From positions 1 to 60,263 of the forward strand of contig NZ_WSRP01000016.1 in NCBI RefSeq assembly GCF_009767915.1: a stretch of 60,263 nucleotides of DNA. Reading direction: 5' to 3'. Under the pieces are notes generated by a model. The model did no database searches and was not told the origin of the DNA. It was given only the letters and a program-made list of their open reading frames with translations. Origin of the DNA: Parasutterella muris (GTDB lineage: Bacteria > Pseudomonadota > Gammaproteobacteria > Burkholderiales > Burkholderiaceae_F). Below are positions 53,359-60,263 of this stretch, piece by piece (the stretch's first letter is position 1; each line of letters begins with the position of its first letter). A program made the position numbers and the translations under genes.

Positions 53359-53518
53359 TTATTCTTCAATAATTTTCGTTGGATAGTTATATCACAAAAT
53401 TGAAGGTATCCAGCGTTATTCACTTTTGGGCAAATCCTCGGAATTATTCGCAAGTAATCCTCGGAATATTACTGAAAATCAATAAGATATTGGTATTGGC
53501 GCTGTTTTCAGATTATAA

Positions 53519-53545
53519 GTGCGCCAACAACCACTCTGATAAAAT
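53519..53545 (+). promoter_or_regulatory. GCRNTCC-N14-TANNAT promoter 10
   Basis: GTGCGCC (53519-53525), 14 nt, TAAAAT (53540-53545). Confidence 0.5.
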
Positions 53546-53578
53546 ATACATATCGAAACAAGAAATTCAAGGGGTTTA

Positions 53579-53815
53579 ATGATGAATGAAATTATCGCTA
53601 TTTACTATGAGTATGCGCTTGCATACGAAAGAAATAACATGGGTTCTCTTTGTTTTGACGACCTTCAAATGCTTGCTGAATGGGTTGAAACAAATAAGGT
53701 TAAAGACGTTAGAATTCTGAGAGATAAGTATGGTAATTTTTCTGTCACAGAAAAACGTTGCCCTGTTTGCAATGAGTATGCAACTTGTTTGCTTGTCTCA
53801 GTAACATACGAATAA
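53579..53815 (+). CDS. Small protein with zinc-ribbon-like Cys pair, 78 aa
   Basis: Not recognised. Helical N-terminal half, then KRCPVCNEYATC with CPxC and a later Cys. AAGGGG upstream; ATG 53582 also possible. Confidence 0.6.
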   Translation: MMNEIIAIYYEYALAYERNNMGSLCFDDLQMLAEWVETNKVKDVRILRDKYGNFSVTEKRCPVCNEYATCLLVSVTYE

Positions 53816-53829
53816 CAGACAAATATTTG

Positions 53830-53848
53830 AAGCCCCGTAAAGGGGCTT
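53830..53848 (+). terminator. Terminator
   Basis: AAGCCCC/GGGGCTT with a short loop followed by TTATTTT. Confidence 0.85.
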
Positions 53849-53865
53849 TTATTTTGCTTATTAGA

Positions 53866-53883
53866 TAACTAACTGCTTACTTC
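53866..53883. promoter_or_regulatory. Dispersed operator, copy 10
   Basis: TAACTAACTGCTTACTTC, between two converging genes, not at an obvious promoter. Confidence 0.55.
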
Positions 53884-54023
53884 TAATTCATGAATACCGT
53901 TTAAACCGCTATAGAGCGTTTATAGGGCGTTTTCTAATCGAGCATGAGTGATTTATCGTCTGAGAAAAGAAAACCGCTCAGAAAGCGTTTTAGGGCGTTT
54001 CTGAGCGGTTGACTAGTTGCGAA

Positions 54024-54239
54024 TTAGAGCTCTAATGCTCTGTCAGTAAGAGCAAATAATGCCTTAGAATACTTGTCCCACAAGGCGTTAATTTCGTTTT
54101 TACAAGTGCCAGTTTTATCCAAAAACAAAATTGCTTTGCGTACTTCCTTCAGAGCTTTTAATTGTGCCTTGATCAACTTGCATTCTTCGATTTTGCATAA
54201 AAGAACTTTGTTCTCGGCAAGTGTGGGGGTTTCTGTCAT
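54024..54239 (-). CDS. Small helical protein, 71 aa
   Basis: Not recognised. Lys/Leu-rich helices with coiled-coil tendency (CKLIKAQLKALKEVRKAI). CTGGAGAATGAA upstream. Minus strand among rightward cassettes. Confidence 0.6.
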   Translation of the reverse strand: MTETPTLAENKVLLCKIEECKLIKAQLKALKEVRKAILFLDKTGTCKNEINALWDKYSKALFALTDRALEL

Positions 54240-54331
54240 TTCATTCTCCAGTTTTGTAATTGACGGCTACAGATTCGTTCAATCTGCAATTCAATTATAA
54301 ACACAATAACAGTATTTTGGTCTTGGATATA

Positions 54332-54349
54332 TAAGTAATTAGTTACTTG
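54332..54349. promoter_or_regulatory. Dispersed operator, copy 11
   Basis: TAAGTAATTAGTTACTTG, upstream of the structured RNA region and facing the minus gene at 54024. Confidence 0.75.
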
Positions 54350-54391
54350 CATATTATAAAAATTTGTGTTAGCATCGCACATGAAAATTTT

Positions 54392-54408
54392 CCAGATGTA
54401 TCATCTGG
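54392..54408 (+). other. Hairpin at start of the 54.4-kb RNA region
   Basis: CCAGATG/CATCTGG with a 3-nt loop. Confidence 0.5.
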
Positions 54409-54501
54409 GCTGTTTCGATCTTTGCCTTTGTGGGGGCTTTCGCTGTTTCTGCACTCAGACATTGAGGACTTGTCAGTGAGGTTAGAACTACACGAATGTT
54501 T

Positions 54502-54653
54502 ATTCGGTTGGTTTAAATCTTGATAGGTCAGCGGTTGGCGGTTTCTCTATCTTTCAGACCTCTGTTACTTATTAAGGAATTAAGTAGCAAGTCTGGGGGG
54601 TAGGGGGGCTTTCCCAATTTCTGCTGACTTGATTCAAGGTTTTCCAACCGAAT
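54502..54653 (+). ncRNA. Candidate structured RNA, 152 nt
   Basis: Nested perfect helices: ATTCGGTTGG/CCAACCGAAT (54502-54511 with 54644-54653), CTTGA/TCAAG (54519-54523 with 54634-54638), GTCAGC/GCTGAC (54527-54532 with 54623-54628), then an inner arm CAGAC/GTCTG with TACTTA/TAAGTA. Two G6 runs occur at 54595-54608. No open frame. It could be the core of a transcript from operator copy 11 to the terminator at 54931. No known RNA family comes to mind. Confidence 0.6.
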
Positions 54654-54930
54654 GGGATAAACCCTAAGAAACAAGAGACTTAAACAAGAATTAAGAAATT
54701 AAATTTAATGGGGAAGTTGCATCCAAAGTAAACAGAAAATCAAAATCAAAAATCAGATAAATCCAACAAATTAACAGACAATTTCAATCAGAACTAAGGC
54801 ATACAAGATGTAGTATGTCAAATGAGACTGTTTAATTCTCAAAACCATCGAAACGACACAACATTTCTAATCTCTTTGAGTGTTTCCAACTATCTTCTCA
54901 CTAGTCATTAGTGAGATACTTATTGTTAAG

Positions 54931-54951
54931 CCCACTACTACCAATAGTGGG
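54931..54951 (+). terminator. Terminator of non-coding transcript
   Basis: CCCACTA/TAGTGGG followed by TTTTTTG; there is no protein gene upstream on this strand, which supports a non-coding RNA. Confidence 0.85.
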
Positions 54952-54990
54952 TTTTTTGTTGGCGTCAGAAAATACGAAACAAGTGACTTC

Positions 54991-55327
54991 GGTATAATTG
55001 AGTCAGTTTAAGAAGGTTCTTATTTCTTAGCCACTCCGTTTAGGTATATACGGGCGTATATGCTGTCCTTCGGGACGATAAAGCAAATGCCCCGTTAGTT
55101 GCGATAACGGGGCATACAAAACTAAAGGTTTTAAGAAATGAGTCAAAAAGTCTTTCTTAAACTCAGGTGTATTTTAACACACCGAAAGTTCAGGCGATAC
55201 CTAATATGGTTATTTAAAGTAATAGTAGCTATAGGCAGTAGAGTAGGGATTAGTAAGTTGTTAGGCTACATTTGCGATTGTCGATAATATTGACAGTCTG
55301 CCCCGCTAAGGCAAAAGCTGAGGCGGG
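54991..55327 (+). ncRNA. Second candidate non-coding transcript
   Basis: A TATAAT box at about 54992, then hairpins TATACG/CGTATA, GTCC-TTCG-GGAC and ATGCCCCGTTA/TAACGGGGCAT (55087-55097 with 55105-55115), and a CCCCGC/GCGGGG hairpin with T-rich tail near 55300-55335. No supported frame; the -35 is weak. Confidence 0.4.
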
Positions 55328-55339
55328 GTTTCTTTATTG

Positions 55340-55600
55340 CTGGCAAGTGGTCTTTGAAGTCTCACAATCCTCGGCTTACACAATAGTCTTTCAAACTCTG
55401 GCGCAGTCTTTCTTGTATAGGCGAGTCTTTTAGGCATAGGCGCAGTGATTATGCTGTAGGCTAAAACCTTGCGGCTTAGGCAATGAAAGTGCTTTAGACT
55501 CTGGCAAAGGAGGTCTATAAGACTCTGGCACTGAGAGGAGTCTTTTGGAATAGGCAAGAGTGCGGATTTTAAGCTCATAGCTGGATTTTTATAGTGTTTA
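55340..55600. repeat. Low-complexity stretch of TAGGC/AGTCTT/ACTCTGGC words
   Basis: Short degenerate words recur about every 15-40 nt (ATAGGC, AGTCTT, GACTCTGGC). Similar wording is found at 50.74-50.88 kb. The minus-strand open frame here is an effect of the repeats. Confidence 0.5.
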
Positions 55601-55624
55601 TATATGCTAAAGCGAGCAAAATAA

Positions 55625-55642
55625 AAGCCCCTTGCGGGGCTT
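55625..55642 (-). terminator. Terminator
   Basis: AAGCCCC/GGGGCTT, T-rich on the minus strand side; ends the gene at 55662. Confidence 0.88.
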
Positions 55643-55661
55643 CTGACAGCGTTGTAATTGA

Positions 55662-55958
55662 TTACACTTCAAGGTAATCAATCATCCCACGGTCTGTAAA
55701 CTCGGCACGACCAATATCATCTTCGCTACCGATTAACCAGTCTGCAATTGTCTCAGCAGGTGCGTTACCGAATTCTCTTGAGTAATCAAGAGAATTTTTG
55801 CGATCAAAATGAAGAAAGTTGACTAAATCATCACTGTTTTTAATGAAAGTGAATACCAATACAGTGTTTTCTTCTAAATTAGTTGGGAAACTGTTTTGAT
55901 AATCTTCTTTGCTCTCGAATACGAGAGCGGGATGATCGTCAATAATCGTATGTTTCAT
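55662..55958 (-). CDS. Hypothetical acidic protein, 98 aa
   Basis: Not recognised. Starts MKHTIIDDHPALVFES; acidic, alpha/beta. GAGAGGTAATT upstream and an extended -10 TGATATAAT on the minus strand near 55993-56001. Own terminator. Confidence 0.62.
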   Translation of the reverse strand: MKHTIIDDHPALVFESKEDYQNSFPTNLEENTVLVFTFIKNSDDLVNFLHFDRKNSLDYSREFGNAPAETIADWLIGSEDDIGRAEFTDRGMIDYLEV

Positions 55959-56634
55959 AATTACCTCTCAATTAATGAATTACCATATAAGTATTATATC
56001 ACTATCTGTATAAAAATAATCAATAAAAACAGAGAATTCCTGAGTTATTGAGGGTAAGATTTCCTTCAAAAAACGCAATAAATCCGAGGATTTCTGATAG
56101 TGGTGAAAGCGATAAATCCGAGGATTTTATATTGCATACCGCCAGCAAACGACAAGCGAGTGACGGAACGACGGAAAAGGAGAAGGACGGAAATGAGAGA
56201 AATCCGAGGATTGACGTACAAGAAACAAGCGGGCCGCAAGCGTCGGTTGTAGAATCAACGGGTGACAAGCGGTAAACCCGAAGACATCATCGACGGAAAT
56301 GCGCTATAATGGGCGCATTGTCGGGGCGAATTTTATCCTCCACGCGCACGCATCGTCTCGTGCGCCAGTCGCAAAGCAAGCTGGCGATTGCGAAAAGTGC
56401 GGAGCAGGGGTGGGTAAAGTGCAAAATAACCCACCTGTAACGTGAAAGCGGGGTGGGTTAATCTCGGTAAAAACCCTAAAAGCAGCAGGTCTGAGTTTAG
56501 GGGTAAAGATATTTGCTAATGGGCTATGGGAGTGATGACCCGTATGGGGTGATTGCGGTTGACCTATAACGCAATTATCCCGCCCACCACTTTAGGGAAT
56601 ACTCTTATTAGGGTTATTCTTTATTGACAAGTTA
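55959..56634. other. Non-coding, TCCKMGG motifs and hairpins
   Basis: Motif copies at 56083, 56117 and 56203, GGTGGGT/ACCCACC (about 56409-56434) and GATTGCG/CGCAATT hairpins (about 56551-56576). No supported gene. Confidence 0.5.
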
Positions 56635-56765
56635 TGTTTGAGAGTGATAGGGAGTAGTGACCTGAAAAATTAGCGAGTTTTTTTTTCATAATTGCTAGCT
56701 CGTCTAATTTCACTCTCAAACACCATCTTAGGGACTTCCCTGTATGGGGTTTGTCCCTATTGGTG
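56635..56765 (+). ncRNA. Candidate structured RNA before the 277-aa gene
   Basis: TGTTTGAGAGTGA (56635-56647) pairs perfectly with 56710-56722; inside it AAATTAG-CGAG pairs with CTCG-N-CTAATTT. Directly after comes CACCA/TGGTG with TAGGGAC/GTCCCTA (56721-56765). No frame; adjacent to a strong promoter. Confidence 0.5.
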
Positions 56766-56769
56766 TTTC

Positions 56770-56797
56770 TTGACATTTTCAAAAATCAGTGTAGAAT
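56770..56797 (+). promoter_or_regulatory. Sigma-70-type promoter
   Basis: TTGACA (56770-56775), 16 nt, TAGAAT (56792-56797), before the 277-aa gene. Confidence 0.75.
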
Positions 56798-56866
56798 GTG
56801 AAGCGTAGAGATTAGTTCACTACCTAATCGCTACAGTAAATCACTAACTCTTTATATATAGCAATT

Positions 56867-57700
56867 ATGAAAAGATCTACTTTTATTTTCAGTCAACCGA
56901 CTGCTGAGCAAATTAATGCTCTTAATGAAAAGACCGCTAATCTGGTTTCTCAAAAATTAGTAAATTTCCCTGAAAATGGGAAATGTCTCAAAACTAAGAA
57001 CCCCGCCCGCAAAACAACAGCTAAACAGCTGAGCGCCCTTCAGTCTGCAAATGAACAACGTTCATTAACCGCTCAGGTTGAAAAATTCGTTTCTATTGCA
57101 CGTTTAAATTACAAATTGAGACTTGACAGAGCAAACGAGCTTAAGCCCGTTAATACGTTCGTTCGTGATTCTCGCAGGTTTATGAATGAGGTAAAAAACA
57201 ATCCCGAGCAACTGTATTCTAATTTAGTCGCAGTTGGGAAACTGACCAATCACCCCGATCCCGCTGGTTTTGCTCTTCAGTTTGCAAAAAACATCGCTAT
57301 CACAAACGAGAGCGACCCTAACTATGTAGCGCAAAAAGAATTAGGGAAACTACCTGAGTTTATTTCTGCACTTGCAGAGAACCGCCCCGCCCGTAATACA
57401 TACCTCGCAATATTCTTCATTGCGATGTGCGAGGGAATGACTGATTTGTCTCGTTTCAGTTTGATGTATTACGCAAATAATAAAAAATACCACCTCTCTA
57501 CAGAGGTCAGGGAAAAACTGAGAGAGCGGGACGCTAGCAGTTATACCATTGGTACAGCTAAAGCTCAATCAGGGCAATGTAAAAAATTAAGTAGAGCGCT
57601 CGGGCTGATTAACTATAAAAAATTCGAGAAAAACACCCCTGTGGTGATTCTCTCTCACGCCCTCCCGTTATTCAAAGCATTAGCGGGTAGAAAAGACTAA
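56867..57700 (+). CDS. Hypothetical protein, 277 aa
   Basis: The largest unknown of the accessory part. A basic N-terminal region (ARKTTAKQLSALQSANEQRS) precedes a helical body (RDSRRFMNEVKNNPEQLYSN) and a central hydrophobic helix (NTYLAIFFIAMCEGMTDLSR), with a basic C-terminus. DNA binding is conceivable. It has a constitutive-looking promoter, unlike most neighbours, and a structured region before it. Confidence 0.65.
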   Translation: MKRSTFIFSQPTAEQINALNEKTANLVSQKLVNFPENGKCLKTKNPARKTTAKQLSALQSANEQRSLTAQVEKFVSIARLNYKLRLDRANELKPVNTFVRDSRRFMNEVKNNPEQLYSNLVAVGKLTNHPDPAGFALQFAKNIAITNESDPNYVAQKELGKLPEFISALAENRPARNTYLAIFFIAMCEGMTDLSRFSLMYYANNKKYHLSTEVREKLRERDASSYTIGTAKAQSGQCKKLSRALGLINYKKFEKNTPVVILSHALPLFKALAGRKD

Positions 57701-57714
57701 CCCCTCCCATCTCT

Positions 57715-57736
57715 CAGGTGGGTTAACTCCCACCTG
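57715..57736 (+). terminator. Hairpin after the 277-aa gene
   Basis: CAGGTGGG/CCCACCTG with a 6-nt loop and no T tract; partial terminator or processing site. Confidence 0.55.
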
Positions 57737-57772
57737 ACCACTCAATTAATCATCATTTTATAGGTTAACAAT

Positions 57773-58165
57773 ATGAAATCAAACAAAAAACTTTTAGATT
57801 TTTACACAAAACTTTACGGTCTCACCCGCTATGCGTCGCTCTGTCGTTTTTCTTATGACCGTATCGAAGATAACGACGGTGTTAACGACACGATCATTAT
57901 CGGTGTTGGTCAGCTGGTTATTCAGGTTGATTGCTATTTAATCAAGCCCGAGCGTGGTAAAGACTATGTTATCGCAGTGATGAATATTGACGCTGTAGAA
58001 GAAGAAATGCAAGACTATCCCGATAACTACAATATATGGGAGCACTTTCAATCTATTTTTTGTGGTGCTGACAATGAAATCAAAATTATGTTTGATCTCA
58101 GTAGCAATATGCACCGTCGTTTATATAACGAGCTGATCAAAACGATTCTTGAACCGTCAGTATAA
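57773..58165 (+). CDS. Hypothetical protein, 130 aa
   Basis: Not recognised. Alpha/beta with many aromatic and acidic residues. No separate promoter seen; probably co-transcribed with the gene before. Confidence 0.6.
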   Translation: MKSNKKLLDFYTKLYGLTRYASLCRFSYDRIEDNDGVNDTIIIGVGQLVIQVDCYLIKPERGKDYVIAVMNIDAVEEEMQDYPDNYNIWEHFQSIFCGADNEIKIMFDLSSNMHRRLYNELIKTILEPSV

Positions 58166-58177
58166 GACCAATCATTA

Positions 58178-58197
58178 GGGCGGGTTCAATCCCGCCC
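58178..58197 (+). terminator. Hairpin terminator
   Basis: GGGCGGG/CCCGCCC followed by GCTCATTTC; weak T tract. Confidence 0.6.
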
Positions 58198-58229
58198 GCT
58201 CATTTCAACTAATTAAAGGGGTAAACATC

Positions 58230-58325
58230 ATGACAGACGACCAAGCGGTTTTAATCACGATTGCAGGTATGCTCATTGTGATCGTTGTACATTTCATTTA
58301 CTATGTTTTTTATCATAACAAATAA
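58230..58325 (+). CDS. Membrane micro-protein, 31 aa
   Basis: AAAGGGG 7 nt upstream, one hydrophobic helix (LITIAGMLIVIVVHFIYYVF) between MTDDQ and HNK, and a strong terminator directly after. Size and layout fit a real small phage membrane peptide. Confidence 0.55.
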   Translation: MTDDQAVLITIAGMLIVIVVHFIYYVFYHNK

Positions 58326-58345
58326 CTGATTTAAACCCCTCAAAT

Positions 58346-58368
58346 AACGCCCGTATCAAGCGGGCGTT
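58346..58368 (+). terminator. Terminator
   Basis: AACGCCCG/CGGGCGTT followed by GTTTTTTT. Confidence 0.9.
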
Positions 58369-58402
58369 GTTTTTTTGACTCTACATAATAGATTCAATAA
58401 TT

Positions 58403-58443
58403 AAATCGATTACAGCGCTATTTTGACGCCCTGTAATCGATTT
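58403..58443. terminator. Second, bidirectional terminator
   Basis: AAATCGATTACAG/CTGTAATCGATTT, 13 bp, with a T tract on the plus strand. Confidence 0.8.
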
Positions 58444-58797
58444 TTTTATTTGTACTGCAATGAATGGGAGTAACAACAGTGTTCTGTTGTCAACTGTTCA
58501 AATTGACCTGTGATTATCTCTATTCAACATACTGCAAACAATTATGAGTAGTGAACAGATTGAACATTGAACAGTGATGAGTAATGAACAAACAACAATG
58601 ATAATTAAATACGACCGACAGATTGAACCTGATTTCATCATGAAAAACAGACCAACGGGAGAGATGTACAGGGGAGGGGTGAAGTCTAAAATCACCCCAG
58701 GGGTAATTGCATACATCCCTCCTTTTTCCTACAAATCCCCCAACTCGTCCTTATCCCCCAGCCAGAAGACCCGTTCTATCAATCCTTATCCCCTGAA
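58444..58797. other. Gene-free stretch
   Basis: Pyrimidine-rich second half (CCCTCC, TTATCCCC words). An 81-aa plus frame has no ribosome site and runs into the lipoprotein gene, so I do not accept it. Confidence 0.45.
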
Positions 58798-59196
58798 TTA
58801 TTCAGTTCGATTTATATAGCCTAATCCGTGCCCATAGACACCGCAGTGAAATACAGCTTCTTCATTTGGACTAAGTACGGAAAAGTGTTCAAAGCCTTGT
58901 CCTGTGAACCAAGCACATGCGATTCTATGTTTTCCCGCAGTTGTATAGAACACTGTTTTGTCTTTGGGTTTTAGTTCGGCAATCTCTCTATCATTATCCT
59001 TAACGTAATAACTATTCATTGATCCGATTAGATTTCCATGATCTCTAACTACCGTGATTTTTACGTTATTTTCGGTCGTTTTTTCAGCTTGAGCTTTTGG
59101 CGAAACGAAATTCGCCTCATCTAAATTTGTTGGGTCTGTAGTAACACACCCAGAAAGAGATACTAATAAAGCCAAAAGAGGTATAAGTTTTTTCAT
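58798..59196 (-). CDS. Lipoprotein, DUF2846-like, prophage cargo
   Basis: A 132-residue protein with a lipoprotein signal MKKLIPLLALLVSLSGC (lipobox LSGC, Cys17). The core SMNSYYVKDNDREIAELKPK and TAGKHRIACAW resemble DUF2846-type envelope lipoproteins. AAGGAG upstream. Expressed from the prophage it could change the host envelope. Confidence 0.72.
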   Translation of the reverse strand: MKKLIPLLALLVSLSGCVTTDPTNLDEANFVSPKAQAEKTTENNVKITVVRDHGNLIGSMNSYYVKDNDREIAELKPKDKTVFYTTAGKHRIACAWFTGQGFEHFSVLSPNEEAVFHCGVYGHGLGYINRTE

Positions 59197-59288
59197 TGTT
59201 TTCTCCTTGTTACTTTAGTAAGGTTGTTGAATTGAGTTTCTTGCTAATTGTGTGACAATCTTTCTAAGATGGTTACGACTCATCATTC

Positions 59289-60164
59289 TTATCTCTTAAA
59301 AATACGCTCTCGGTGGTATTTAAGAAACACTCTTGTTTCGTCGTTTAATTCTCGAAGTTTTCTCCCGTCTTCTATCCCAAAGCAGTTTCTTACTTCTTTT
59401 GAAGTTATGATTGTTCCGTCATCATCAAAGGTTATGTATCCCTTATCAAAGAGAAAATCATAGTTGAACGCCAGAAGCAGAGCATTATTTGGATTTAGTC
59501 GATTGTCCCTATCTTCGCTCCATGGGATGATGTGAGAGCAGATTAATAAGTCTTGTCTTGTTTCGTCGCTTACTTGACACATACCGTGATGAAGCTCTAA
59601 AAGCTGTTCTCGTAACCATGCCTGACCGATTCTGTGCGTGACCTCTTTTCGAATTTCCGTTTTAACATTTTCTGAAGCAAGTGCATTATCTATTTTTGAT
59701 AGATTACTTTCACATGCTTTATATCTGTGTTTGATAAGAAGGCGGTTGTAAAGTTCGACAGCTTGTGGTTGGTAATTATAATTGATGACGGTTGATCCTT
59801 GAGTGGCAAAGTTTTTTAATTCACCAAAGAAATCGTTGAGTTCTTTTTCGTTGACGAGAGGCCGATTGATGTTGAGTTCTATCAGTTGAATTTCTACGAA
59901 TTTGGATGATTCAGCATTCTCGATTAAGTTTAGTCGGTATTTTTCAATTTCATGTTTGTCTAGAGTGTGTGCGCCGTCTCTTGTAAAATAGCCAAATCCT
60001 ATAATTCCCGCATTCGACTTGCTTTTGCACTTATACAAAAGAAATTTTTGTTTCTTTCTGACAGAGACGCTCGACTTCCAGTAGCCTCTCTTTTCTCTCT
60101 CTAGAATTTCTATACACGAAATTGGACAAGCTTTATCTGTCCAGTTTAATCGCACTATTTTCAT
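59289..60164 (-). CDS. HNH endonuclease-domain protein
   Basis: A 291-residue protein with a unique N-terminal part (1-180) and a C-terminal HNH_2-type nuclease: WLREQLLELHHGMCQVS, then ICSHIIPWSEDRDNRLNPNN and ALLLAFNYDFLFDKGYITF. This layout is that of stand-alone restriction-like HNH proteins, in which the N-terminal part recognises the target. As prophage cargo it may serve in exclusion of other phages or in host restriction. No methylase is seen beside it. Confidence 0.78.
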   Translation of the reverse strand: MKIVRLNWTDKACPISCIEILEREKRGYWKSSVSVRKKQKFLLYKCKSKSNAGIIGFGYFTRDGAHTLDKHEIEKYRLNLIENAESSKFVEIQLIELNINRPLVNEKELNDFFGELKNFATQGSTVINYNYQPQAVELYNRLLIKHRYKACESNLSKIDNALASENVKTEIRKEVTHRIGQAWLREQLLELHHGMCQVSDETRQDLLICSHIIPWSEDRDNRLNPNNALLLAFNYDFLFDKGYITFDDDGTIITSKEVRNCFGIEDGRKLRELNDETRVFLKYHRERIFKR

Positions 60165-60263
60165 AATCTATCCTTGGTTTTTGGGCTGTCATTTCCTGAA
60201 ATCGGTTGACTACTTGATGTTGTTAAACCTAGTTAAAGTTTACTGTTTAAAGAGTAATCCCTG

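Noticed and set aside
54502-54653. Group I or II intron
   Set aside because: No P7-like core or domain V signature seen, no interrupted gene, and too small.
55306-55578. Minus-strand 90-aa frame
   Set aside because: Same repeat words as at 50.8 kb, includes a terminator stem at its end; not gene-like.
58574-58819. Plus-strand 81-aa frame
   Set aside because: No ribosome site, overlaps the lipoprotein gene 3' end, low-complexity composition.

Overview
The window joins two kinds of DNA. From 1 to about 20.1 kb lies ordinary chromosome of an anaerobic, probably gut-living betaproteobacterium. Sutterella/Parasutterella-type Burkholderiales is my inference, from the boxA-type rRNA leader at the left edge, the Porin_4-like porin, the formate dehydrogenase-N operon and the AlaX/HicDH-type genes. 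From about 20.3 kb to the right edge the DNA becomes AT-rich, the genes become small and tightly packed, and the products are those of the early region of a large phage, most likely an integrated prophage whose structural genes and integrase lie beyond the window.

Chromosomal part. A minus-strand rRNA promoter and leader (left edge) is followed by an MFS oxalate/formate-type transporter, a class I ribonucleotide reductase pair (nrdA-nrdB, minus), a small unknown gene, yjiH-yjiG nucleoside-recognition membrane proteins, a trimeric porin, fdnGHI (formate dehydrogenase with Cys in place of selenocysteine), an MCE/MlaD protein, a type V autotransporter, an AlaX-type editing hydrolase and an L-2-hydroxyisocaproate dehydrogenase. 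GTGAACNNGTTCAC palindromes sit only in two convergent intergenic gaps.

Phage replication module (20.3-37 kb). An XRE repressor gene faces a rightward operon: CobT-like VWA protein, CobS-like AAA+ ATPase, a C-family DNA polymerase with a UDG-like C-terminal domain, UvsY-like mediator, SSB with a DDIPF tail, 5'-3' exonuclease, RecA/UvsX, gp47/gp46 (SbcD/SbcC) and a RuvC-like resolvase. This is a T4-like recombination-dependent replication set built around a Pol III-type polymerase. From 37 to 44.6 kb come nucleotide-metabolism genes (ThyA, a kinase-like P-loop protein, a MazG-like NTPase), a DnaQ exonuclease and many unknown small genes. From 44.6 to 47.6 kb is a leftward operon (metallophosphoesterase, DUF1599/Nmad1, small membrane proteins) transcribed downstream of a leftward RNA cluster (47.6-48.8 kb) with tRNA-Tyr(GTA), tRNA-Pro(TGG) and several RNAs that keep tRNA acceptor/T-arm elements but not a normal cloverleaf.

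Accessory part (49-60 kb). Single small genes, each with its own promoter, AGAGGT ribosome site and terminator, are separated by long non-coding stretches full of a TCCKMGG motif, short repeats and several strongly foldable RNAs. A lipoprotein and an HNH nuclease close the window.

Regulation read from sequence. Two motif families organise the phage region. (1) Twelve copies of TAAGTAA-N4-TTACTTA, two beside the repressor gene and the others at operon starts, look like dispersed operators. (2) Ten copies of GCRNTCC placed exactly 14 nt before a TANNAT box precede genes, which looks like a phage-specific (middle-type) promoter class. These, the polymerase-UDG fusion, the tRNA-like RNA array and the structured RNAs at 54.5 and 56.6 kb are the most interesting items.
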